Shown here in pieces: positions 1 through 6,200 of a stretch of 10,035 nt of DNA (positions within the stretch are counted from its first letter, which is position 1; each line of letters begins with the position of its first letter). The translations under genes were made by a program, and so were the position numbers. This DNA is from Bacillota bacterium (GTDB lineage: Bacteria; Bacillota; Clostridia; Lachnospirales; Lachnospiraceae): contig JAEWRS010000128.1 of assembly GCA_023398855.1 (NCBI GenBank), forward strand, positions 1-10,035. Reading direction: 5' to 3'. The notes beneath the pieces are model-generated. The model ran no database searches. It saw only the letters and a list, made by a program, of their open reading frames with translations, and was not told the DNA's origin.

Positions 1-681
1 ACCCCGGATGGCTCCTGCCACCTCGGTCAGTACCCGGTCCACCACGTCACAGTGGGGTCCTGCCTGGATTTTCAGCCTGCTGATCACTTCAAGATTGATC
101 TCTTCTATGGCCAGCCCGTTAAGGGCATTGTTAAGAAGAATATTCAGATTCAGAAGTCCTTCGTCATTCAATTCCGTACAAATTGGAATAATTGCATTCT
201 TAATGATGTTTCCCTCTACCACAATTACAACAAGAAGCTTTTCTTCGTCAACCTTGGAAAGCTGTATAAACTTCAGTTTGTTCCTGTGGTACTGGGGCGC
301 GCTGATCATAGCGGCGTAATTGGTGTTCTGGGCAAGAAGCTTTGCCATCTGCTTTAACAAAAGCTCTACCCTGTCTACCCGCTTCAGCATCATATCTTTA
401 ATTTCAGTGACTTCCTCTTCTTTTTCCTGCATGATCTGGTCCACATAAAAGCGGTATCCTCTGTCAGAGGGAATTCTTCCAGCCGAGGTGTGAGGCTGCA
501 TGATGTAACCCAGCTCCTCCAGATCAGACATCTCATTACGGATGGTAGCGGAGCTTAAGTTCAAGTCCGTATACTTTGATATGGTACGAGAACCCACCGG
601 TTCTCCTGTTTCCAGATAAGTCTTGATGATGGCTTTTAATATAGTTACCTTCCGCTCATCTAACTGATCTTTATCACTCAA
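1..681 (-). CDS. hrcA: HrcA, heat-inducible transcription repressor (partial, C-terminus off the left edge)
   Basis: HrcA is the cytoplasmic repressor of class I heat-shock genes. It binds CIRCE operators and is kept active by GroEL. Reading back from 681 there are 227 uninterrupted codons of a family that usually has about 340-350. Residues 1-80 form the winged-helix region, with the family signature at about 43-80 (SSATIRNEMSDLEELGYI, then QPHTSAGRIPSDRGYRFYV). The GAF-like effector region follows (for example KLLVVIVVEGNIIKNAIIP). The start is TTG at 679-681, giving LSDKDQLDERKVTILKA. No in-frame ATG lies near it, and an upstream GTG in another frame meets a stop at once. AGGAAG and GGAG motifs lie 9 and 4 bases upstream. 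A SigA promoter and a perfect CIRCE precede the gene, so it is autoregulated. In clostridia grpE, dnaK and dnaJ usually follow; they would lie beyond the left edge. Confidence 0.97.
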   Translation of the reverse strand, partial: MSDKDQLDERKVTILKAIIKTYLETGEPVGSRTISKYTDLNLSSATIRNEMSDLEELGYIMQPHTSAGRIPSDRGYRFYVDQIMQEKEEEVTEIKDMMLKRVDRVELLLKQMAKLLAQNTNYAAMISAPQYHRNKLKFIQLSKVDEEKLLVVIVVEGNIIKNAIIPICTELNDEGLLNLNILLNNALNGLAIEEINLEVISRLKIQAGPHCDVVDRVLTEVAGAIRG

Positions 682-711
682 GCTGCTCCACTTCCTTTCT
701 GAGTGTTTTTG

Positions 712-738
712 TTAGCACTCAACGTTTAGGAGTGCTAA
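712..738. promoter_or_regulatory. CIRCE operator (HrcA-binding inverted repeat)
   Basis: TTAGCACTC at 712-720, nine spacer bases, then GAGTGCTAA at 730-738. This matches the published CIRCE consensus TTAGCACTC-N9-GAGTGCTAA at every arm position. It lies between the hrcA promoter and the hrcA start, within the predicted 5' untranslated region, as is usual. HrcA bound here should block transcription until heat or unfolded protein titrates GroEL. Confidence 0.98.
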
Positions 739-752
739 CATCTTCTTTACAT

Positions 753-781
753 AATATATTCTTTTTTTCTACTTTTGTCAA
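753..781 (-). promoter_or_regulatory. SigA-type promoter of hrcA
   Basis: On the minus strand a perfect -35 TTGACA (781-776) is followed by 17 bases and a -10 TATATT (758-753). Transcription would start near 745, just before CIRCE, giving a leader of about 65 bases. Spacing and the operator position downstream both fit a vegetative promoter repressed by HrcA. Confidence 0.88.
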
Positions 782-880
782 TACATTCCTATAAAAATTT
801 TTGGTGAAGTTTTTATGACTTGTTTGTATACTTTTTCTCATTTTTATAATAAATATTACAAAGCTATTGACAATATTTTC

Positions 881-908
881 TTGACATTTAACACTTTTGT
901 AATATAAT
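881..908 (+). promoter_or_regulatory. SigA-type promoter of the first 3D-domain gene
   Basis: Perfect -35 TTGACA at 881-886 and perfect -10 TATAAT at 903-908, separated by 16 bases, in an AT-rich divergent intergenic region (741-1024). Predicted start of transcription is about 915, leaving a leader of about 110 bases before the ATG at 1025. It diverges from the hrcA promoter about 100 bp away and has no CIRCE of its own. A second TTGACA at 867-872 lacks a matching -10. Confidence 0.85.
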
Positions 909-943
909 GATAAGGAAGACACCATAACAACACAATTTAGTAC

Positions 944-1006
944 GCAGTGCTGCCTGTGAATCCAACAGAATCACAGGGATATCTACATTCGTTCCATCCG
1001 CACTGC
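944..1006 (+). promoter_or_regulatory. Nested inverted repeats in the 5' leader of the first 3D-domain gene
   Basis: Two perfect 7-bp inverted repeats are nested: an outer pair GCAGTGC (944-950) with GCACTGC (1000-1006), and an inner pair CCTGTGA (953-959) with TCACAGG (971-977), the inner loop being 11 bases. A possible third short stem pairs GGAT (977-980) with ATCC (996-999). The structure lies wholly within the predicted leader and ends about 8 bases before the GAGG ribosome site. There is no U-tract, so it is not a simple terminator. I do not recognise it as ydaO or another named riboswitch. A regulatory or mRNA-stabilising role is inferred. Confidence 0.4.
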
Positions 1007-1024
1007 TCATTGCGAGGTAAAATC

Positions 1025-1606
1025 ATGAATATTTTTTCAGGGAAGAAACGTATTACCGGATTCCTTACACTTCTTTGTATTCTGCTGTTATCTATGACTT
1101 CATCGGCAGCTGAAACTGCAGGAAAAGGCCAAACTGTGAATCAAGTACAGTCCGAAAGCTCCGGAACTGATCACCAAAGCATACAAACCGGCACCGATAA
1201 CCAGACAGCCTTCAATCCAGAGACACTCACAGAGGAAATCGGGCCTGGCATTATGAAAAAGGAAGCAGAGCCGGTAAAACCAGAAGAGCCGTCAGCCCCT
1301 GTTTATGGAAAAGGGGAATCCCTTGGGTTGTTCACTGCCACTGCATACTGCCCTAACAGCGAAAATACAGGCAAACAATGCCTGACCTATTCCGGTACGG
1401 TACCCAAACCGCAGCACACCATATCAGCTGATATTACCATCCTTCCACTTGGAACCAAGGTTATGATCGATGATATTGTTTATACCGTTGAGGATATCGG
1501 AGGCAGTGTGAAGGGAAATAAAGTAGATATTTTCTTTGCAAGCCGCGCTGAGGCCCTGAATTTTGGAAGACAGACAAAGGAATTATTTGCAGTCATTGAT
1601 CAGTAA
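1025..1606 (+). CDS. Secreted 3D-domain protein with disordered linker
   Basis: The 193-residue product has a lysine-rich N-terminus and hydrophobic core (residues about 1-28, ending MTSSAA), read as a signal peptide. A Ser/Thr/Gln/Glu/Pro-rich, probably disordered linker covers about 29-95. A C-terminal 3D domain (double-psi beta-barrel, related to MltA and the YabE/Rpf group) covers about 100-193. The three family aspartates are visible: D136 in HTISAD, D157 in VEDIGG and D168 in KVDIFF. Family membership suggests peptidoglycan remodelling outside the membrane. ATG 1025 is chosen because GAGG lies 7 bases upstream and the signal peptide follows directly. The frame is also open from a GTG at 947, but no ribosome site precedes that and it would bury the signal peptide. 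Unlike its neighbour at 1801, it lacks a CPxxC cluster. It has its own promoter and terminator. Confidence 0.9.
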   Translation: MNIFSGKKRITGFLTLLCILLLSMTSSAAETAGKGQTVNQVQSESSGTDHQSIQTGTDNQTAFNPETLTEEIGPGIMKKEAEPVKPEEPSAPVYGKGESLGLFTATAYCPNSENTGKQCLTYSGTVPKPQHTISADITILPLGTKVMIDDIVYTVEDIGGSVKGNKVDIFFASRAEALNFGRQTKELFAVIDQ

Positions 1607-1638
1607 CATGTTATCATTACATCGCAGAAAAGCGAACC

Positions 1639-1667
1639 ACACCGCTGCTCTGCGGTGTTTTTTTTTT
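1639..1667 (+). terminator. Rho-independent terminator after the first 3D-domain gene
   Basis: ACACCGC (1639-1645) pairs with GCGGTGT (1652-1658) around a 6-base loop and is followed by a run of T to 1667. It begins 33 bases after the stop codon. The downstream 3D gene therefore has its own transcript, starting at the promoter at 1675. Confidence 0.93.
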
Positions 1668-1674
1668 GTAACTC

Positions 1675-1702
1675 TTGACAAATATGGAAAAATGTGTAAA
1701 AT
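1675..1702 (+). promoter_or_regulatory. SigA-type promoter of the second 3D-domain gene
   Basis: Perfect -35 TTGACA (1675-1680), 16 bases, then -10 TAAAAT (1697-1702). It starts eight bases after the terminator T-run. Predicted transcription start is near 1709, giving an AT-rich leader of about 90 bases. Confidence 0.75.
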
Positions 1703-1722
1703 ATTTACTTGTACCTCATTTA

Positions 1723-1777
1723 TTACAAAACTGTTACATATAATTATAAATATATTAAATTATATTACAGTTTGTAA
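1723..1777 (+). promoter_or_regulatory. Long AT-rich inverted repeat in the leader of the second 3D-domain gene
   Basis: The left arm (1723-1745) begins TTACAAAACTGT and ends ATATAATT. The right arm (1758-1777) reads AATTATATTACAG then TTTGTAA, the reverse complement of the left arm apart from about three bulged or mismatched bases, around a 12-base loop. The stem of about 19 pairs sits between the promoter and the ribosome site (AAAGGAAG, 1783-1790). There is no GC-rich core or T-run, so it is not a normal terminator. It could be a protein operator, an mRNA 5' stabiliser or a temperature-sensitive hairpin; none of these is established. Confidence 0.5.
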
Positions 1778-1800
1778 AAAAGAAAGGAAGAGTTTGTAAT

Positions 1801-2520
1801 ATGAATAAAGCAAACCGAATTCACTGGTTTTTGGGAACCTTACTGATGATGACATTTTTCCTGATAAATACATTACAAATTTTTGCAGCTCAGACTGCCG
1901 GCATTATTGACAGCGCCGACGAAAGCAGCGTCAGAGGCTGGGCTCTTAACAGCTCTGATCCGGACACTGCTGCAGAAGTAAAGATCATTATTTCCAATCA
2001 GGCAGACGGGCAGGTTGTGGAGGAGTTTACTGCCGCCGCCGGCAAATACCGGGAGGATTTAACATCTCACGGTACTGGAAATTATGGTTTTGAAATATCG
2101 GTTCCATGGAGCTCTTATGGAGACGGCACCTACCTGGTTGAAGCTTATTCCTGCGGCCAGAAGCTCTCCGGCACTAAAGTCCACCCAGTGGGCACTGCCG
2201 CCGCAAATCTCTCGGGCAGCAGTTCTAATCTCCGGTCTCTGGGTGCTTTCAAAACCACAGCCTACTGCCCCTGCCGCAAATGCTCAGGAGGCTGGGGAGG
2301 ACGTACCAGCACAGGCACCATTGCCACAGCAAACCATACCATTTCCGTTGACCCAAGAATCATTCCTTACGGAAGCCGCATCATGATTAACGGAGTCGTC
2401 TATACAGCCGAGGACTGCGGAGGCGGGGTCAAGGGAAATCACATTGATATCTTTTTCAATACCCACGCTGAGACCCGCTCCTATGGTACCCGGAGCGTGG
2501 ACGTTTATCTGGTTCAATAA
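1801..2520 (+). CDS. Secreted 3D-domain protein with N-terminal beta domain
   Basis: The product has 239 residues. A signal peptide covers about 1-30 (hydrophobic core, FAA before QTAG). An N-terminal beta-rich module covers about 31-128, with the pattern AGIIDSADE, RGWALNSSDP, YREDL, GNYGFEISVPW, GTYLVEAYS; I do not recognise it as a named family. A Ser/Ala linker leads to a C-terminal 3D domain from about 147. The family aspartates are D184 (ISVDP), D205 (AEDCGG) and D216 (HIDIFF). C156, C158 and C161 form a CPCRKC cluster and C206 lies beside the second Asp, suggesting a disulphide or metal site. Probable role: secreted cell-wall-modifying enzyme (inferred from the 3D family). The start has AGGAAG about 10 bases upstream and fits the signal peptide. 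It is a paralogue of the gene at 1025 through the C-terminal domain only. Confidence 0.92.
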   Translation: MNKANRIHWFLGTLLMMTFFLINTLQIFAAQTAGIIDSADESSVRGWALNSSDPDTAAEVKIIISNQADGQVVEEFTAAAGKYREDLTSHGTGNYGFEISVPWSSYGDGTYLVEAYSCGQKLSGTKVHPVGTAAANLSGSSSNLRSLGAFKTTAYCPCRKCSGGWGGRTSTGTIATANHTISVDPRIIPYGSRIMINGVVYTAEDCGGGVKGNHIDIFFNTHAETRSYGTRSVDVYLVQ

Positions 2521-2532
2521 CAAAAAATTCCG

Positions 2533-2575
2533 GAATAAAAGCCTGGTGAGAGTTGACTTCACCAGGCTTTTATTC
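2533..2575. terminator. Bidirectional terminator between convergent genes
   Basis: GAATAAAAGCCTGGTGA (2533-2549) and its perfect 17-bp reverse complement (2559-2575) flank a 9-base loop. The A-rich outer left arm and T-rich outer right arm supply U-tracts for transcripts from either side. It lies 13 bases after the stop of the plus-strand 3D gene and 4 bases beyond the stop of the minus-strand gene at 2579, so it can end both. Confidence 0.95.
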
Positions 2576-2578
2576 ATA

Positions 2579-3115
2579 TTATGCCAGACTCTTTGATCCA
2601 TTTCTGCATTTGTCCGTTCTTACGGTAACTTCTTTAATCATTCGCATCAGTTCTAACGCACTCCGGAATTTCACATATTCTTTTGTGGTCAGCTTTCCTA
2701 TGGCTCTTCCCTGCATGCTGGCATTTTGGCGGTGCTCTATTTTAATAATCAGTGTTTCCTGTGCCATAATAGCCCGGGAGCTTAACTCTTTGCTATCCTG
2801 CAGCTGTATCTTCGCCTTAACCGGCATACGGTTGGAGCTCTTGTTCCTGTATGCATATTCTTCTGACATCTTTTTAGTAAGAAATCTTGGTTCCATTGAT
2901 GGCTGGGGCGTTCCGATCCAGTCACATATTTCATCTAATTTAAGTATCAATTCTCCCACATTGGAAAACCAGACGGGCCTGTCTATGTAGCTGTTAAGAA
3001 TTTCACCGTACAAATCACCTTCTTTTTTACCGTGAAAACAAACAAGCATTGTGCTGACCCGGTCTGTTTTAGTCATGCCCAGACACACGCTGTGCATCTC
3101 TTCGTTTTTTATCAT
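2579..3115 (-). CDS. Conserved-looking hypothetical protein with two related halves
   Basis: I do not recognise this 178-residue protein. It has no signal peptide or membrane segment and is probably cytoplasmic. Residues 22-63 and 121-163 look like diverged copies of one motif. The first runs TMLVCFHGK..., LYGEI, PVWFSNVGELILKLDEI. The second runs TLIIKIEHRQ..., MQGRAI, YVKFRSALELMRMIKEV. Shared features are a hydrophobic strand, a Gly-x-hydrophobic step, an aromatic F followed by S/R, and an EL-rich helix. A charged, Met/Lys/Arg-rich linker (about 70-115) joins them. ATG 3115 follows AGAGG by 10 bases and an in-frame TAA lies two codons upstream. It is downstream of and collinear with the giant surface-protein gene with no convincing terminator between, so co-transcription is likely. 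It ends at the bidirectional terminator. Confidence 0.8.
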   Translation of the reverse strand: MIKNEEMHSVCLGMTKTDRVSTMLVCFHGKKEGDLYGEILNSYIDRPVWFSNVGELILKLDEICDWIGTPQPSMEPRFLTKKMSEEYAYRNKSSNRMPVKAKIQLQDSKELSSRAIMAQETLIIKIEHRQNASMQGRAIGKLTTKEYVKFRSALELMRMIKEVTVRTDKCRNGSKSLA

Positions 3116-3241
3116 ATGCTCTTAACCTCTTTACTTATCATGCTTCATCCGATTTGTTTTGTGGTAAGGGAAAACATAGGATTCTTATCCGTCCCATTGC
3201 GCAGGATTAAATGCAATAGAACGTTTTCATGGTCTCCTCCT
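3116..3241 (-). other. Intergenic gap with consensus Shine-Dalgarno and seven-codon ORF
   Basis: Directly after the TAA of the giant gene (3244-3242) the minus strand reads AAAGGAGGAGACCATG: a perfect AGGAGG (3241-3236) five bases before ATG at 3230. The frame closes after seven codons (MKTFYCI, TAA at 3209-3207). The +1 frame then reads FNPAQWDG, stop, ESYVFPYHKTNRMKHDK, stop (3211 to 3131), ending just before the ribosome site of the next gene. This could be the remains of a small gene of about 35 codons with one frameshift and one nonsense change, a coupling or leader peptide, or chance. Only a weak stem (GGAT/ATCC, 3179-3190) is present, with no terminator. Confidence 0.4.
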
Positions 3242-6200
3242 TTACTGCAGCCAGGTTCCAACTCCGCCGACGCTGTATCCGTCCGGCGTCATCTCGCTGA
3301 TGTACATGGAACCTAGTGGTCTCCCTTCCTTGTTGCTATAGGTCCATTTTTCTGTTGCCGGATCATAATAATAGGTTTCCATATTGTTCTGCTCTGTAAA
3401 GTAATACCACTTTCCGCCTATGCTTCTCCAGCCCTTTGCCATGATTCCTGTCTCCGGGTCTAAATAATACCAGCGGTTGTCTTCCTTGTCGTAGTGCCAG
3501 CCTGTCTTCATCTTTCCAAACCATCCGTCAGCTTCTGTATTGCAGTAATACCAGTCCAGCTTCTCGTCTCGGAACCAGCCGTAATCCATGATCCCGTTGG
3601 CATTGAAATGATACCAGCCGTTCTTGCTGATTTCTCCGTTTGCATATTCAAGCTTTGCCCACATTCCTGTCAGACGGATCCCTCCGTTTAACACAAAGCT
3701 CCACGTTCTTCCGTCTCCGGCCAGCTCCTCCCAGTTTCCATTGCCTCCTACTGTATAGCTTTTGCTCCTTGTCGGATTGTATGGGCTGGCTTTTACTCCG
3801 CTTCCGCTTCCTCCTGAACCCTTGCTTCCTCCCTTGCTCTTCCAGCTCTGGATCTGGTCATAGTGGTCGTAGCGGTCTTCCAGGGCGGCATCAAGCGGCT
3901 TTGTTACCTCCCGCAGCTCTTCCAGGGCCTTTAACAGCTCGTCAATCGTTGCCTTTGGCCTGGTACGCTCCAGAACCTCTAATGCCTCTTCTATGGCTTC
4001 CTTCAGTTTTCCGGTTTCCTTTAGTGTCAGGAAATAATCATCGCTCTTGTCCACGGCCGCCTTGATGGCATCCTCCAGCTCGTTCCTGGCTTGCTCCACT
4101 TCCTTTTGGTTATCCTGGTAATAGGCGTAGATGGATGTTTTCCTGTTGATCTCACGGTCCGGGTCAAACTCATTCAGACGGTCCTCACGGTAACTCCAGC
4201 CTTCATAGGTATACTCCACTCCCTCTTCACTGAGGAACACGTCTTCCGGGTCCTCCAGCTGGCCGTACTCCAGGCTGTAATACCCATCACCAGGGGCCTC
4301 TCCCTTTCTTACCTTAAAATAATACTGGTATCTGGGAGTGACAACCGCATTTATGAAATACACTCGGTATGCCTTGGAATACACCAGCACATAACGGGCC
4401 CCTGCCTGTGCCGTAAAGGTGAATAAGCCTCCCGTCTCTTCCGGGTCCTCTGACATCTCCACCAGCTCTGCCCTCAACGATCCGTCTTCCGGGTCTGTCA
4501 TCATCCGGTACAGCTGGTAATCCATCATGTCCACATCAGACTTATTCAGCTGGACATAGGTGACGAATTGTGCCTGGGATGGCGTGGCCATGGCCGTCTT
4601 TCTTCCGTTGACGTACCGTTCGATTTCCACATGCAGTCCCCAGGCTGCCTGATACGCATTCACATGGTCACTGTTGTATTCCGGCGATGCCTTTACCGCA
4701 TTGGATTCCGTTGCCTTTACCCCATTCTTTGTATATACCACTTGATAGGTTACATCCGCATGGTTCTGGTCCATGAGGATCCGGTCCGCCTCTGTGGTCA
4801 GTTCTTCTTCCAGAACCGGTATCTCTCCCGGATCCAGGGCCATGTCGTTTCCGCTTCCTCCCCGGACCTCCTCTGTCACGGCCGCATGACTGGGACTGGC
4901 TGTCGGGCGGGTATAATAAGCGGTAAACACCAGGTTGGTATCCGGCATGTCAAAGGCCAGCTCTCTCTCATAAATCCTTCCGCTAAGCCCTGGAACCGAT
5001 CCTATGGTGAGCTTCCAGTAACGGAAGGTCTCTCCCGCTCCGTTTAACTCCTCTGCCTTAAGCTCTACCCGGTCTCCCTTATGGGCTTTCTCATATCTGC
5101 TGCTTTGCACTTCCTCCTGGTCTACCCGCTCTACCATTCCTTCTATGGTCTCTACGATGTAGTTGGGAATCTCCAGTGCTCCGCCTGGATCTGTAGTAAT
5201 GACTGATCCGTCGGGCTGCCTGCTTTCTGCCGTGATCCCTGTCTCTCCTCTGGGCCTGGCTACCACGATGTACTCCTCATTGTAGTTCAGTCCTGAGAAC
5301 ACCACACCTCCTGGATTCCCTGTCACTGCCTGCCATCCGTCACTTCCGGTTTCCCGGGTCAGGATTACCTCTCCATCTTTGCTTAAGACTGCGTAATCTG
5401 ACTTTTTATCAGCAGGCTTGACCACAAGCACTGTTTTTCCTTCATGATTCTCATCGAATTGAATCTGGTAGTTGCTTTCCACCACAGGGGTCAGCACCTC
5501 TACCGGATCACTGATGGGTCCTGCTGTTTCTCCGATCTGGCTTCCCACTGCTGCCAAAACCGTTCCTGCCGCCTCGTACACAAGGTACCTGGCTCCCGGA
5601 TAAAGTCCGTCAGCATACACCCTGCCTGCAATGGTTCCTGTCTCCACTCCCACAATGGTTCCGCTTAAATCCGTAATGATATACTGGTAGCCTGCCGTGG
5701 TGTGGTAAACCGTGATCTTCCCTTTTCCTTCCCCGGTAAGACCCGCTAAAGCATCCGGCGTTTCCACATCCGTTCCGAATACTGCCGGATCCTGATAAAA
5801 GCGTATGGTATAGGTGTGTCCGTTCTGCAATGCATCGGTTGCTTCCACCTGTGCATCCCCGTCATACCAGCCATCCACCAGATAGTTGACCTCCGGTACA
5901 TAGCCTGGTATCTGGCCTGCTATCGCTCCCCAGGTCCTGTCATTTGGGATATGAAGGGAGGTAATCCCTCCGTCTGCCAGGGAACCGTGTTCCCCTGCCG
6001 CAAACTGTATGTCCAGCCATTTCTCCGGATCTTCTTCAAACAGGGCCGTCAGGGTCTCATCTGCGCTAAAGCGGTGATCCTCTGCCAGAGTTTCCTCTCC
6101 CCCATCCATGACTCCGTTTCCATTCTGGTCAATAAACCACCCGGCAAACCGGTAGTACTGGTCACCATGAGCCAGCGGCGCCAGACGTTTTTCCTTTATG

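Noticed and set aside
793..802. AAAAATTTTT palindrome in the divergent intergenic region
   Set aside because: Expected by chance in such AT-rich DNA, with no T-run or GC core; at most part of an UP-like stretch.
867..872. Second TTGACA upstream of the first 3D gene
   Set aside because: No -10-like hexamer at 16-18 bases; the copy at 881-886 has a perfect partner.
719..925. Minus-strand 68-codon frame in the hrcA/3D divergent region
   Set aside because: It covers the CIRCE, both promoters and their spacer; its product is a translation of regulatory DNA.
947..1024. N-terminal extension of the first 3D gene from a GTG at 947
   Set aside because: No ribosome site precedes it, it overlaps the inverted repeats, and it would place 26 residues before a clear signal peptide.
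1563..1799. 78-codon plus-strand frame overlapping the end of the first 3D gene
   Set aside because: It runs through the terminator, the next promoter and the leader hairpin, and its composition is that of AT-rich non-coding DNA.
2084..2386. Frames overlapping the second 3D gene on both strands (also 2284-2601 minus)
   Set aside because: The 3D gene has a signal peptide, family motifs and its own promoter; the alternatives have no motifs and cross the terminator.
3640..4065. Plus-strand frames opposite the giant gene (also 4091-4426, 4568-5047, 5816-6406, 7325-7756)
   Set aside because: They are antisense shadows of a well-supported protein, are rich in Cys/Leu/Ser/Pro from reverse-complement codons, and have no supporting ribosome sites or domains.
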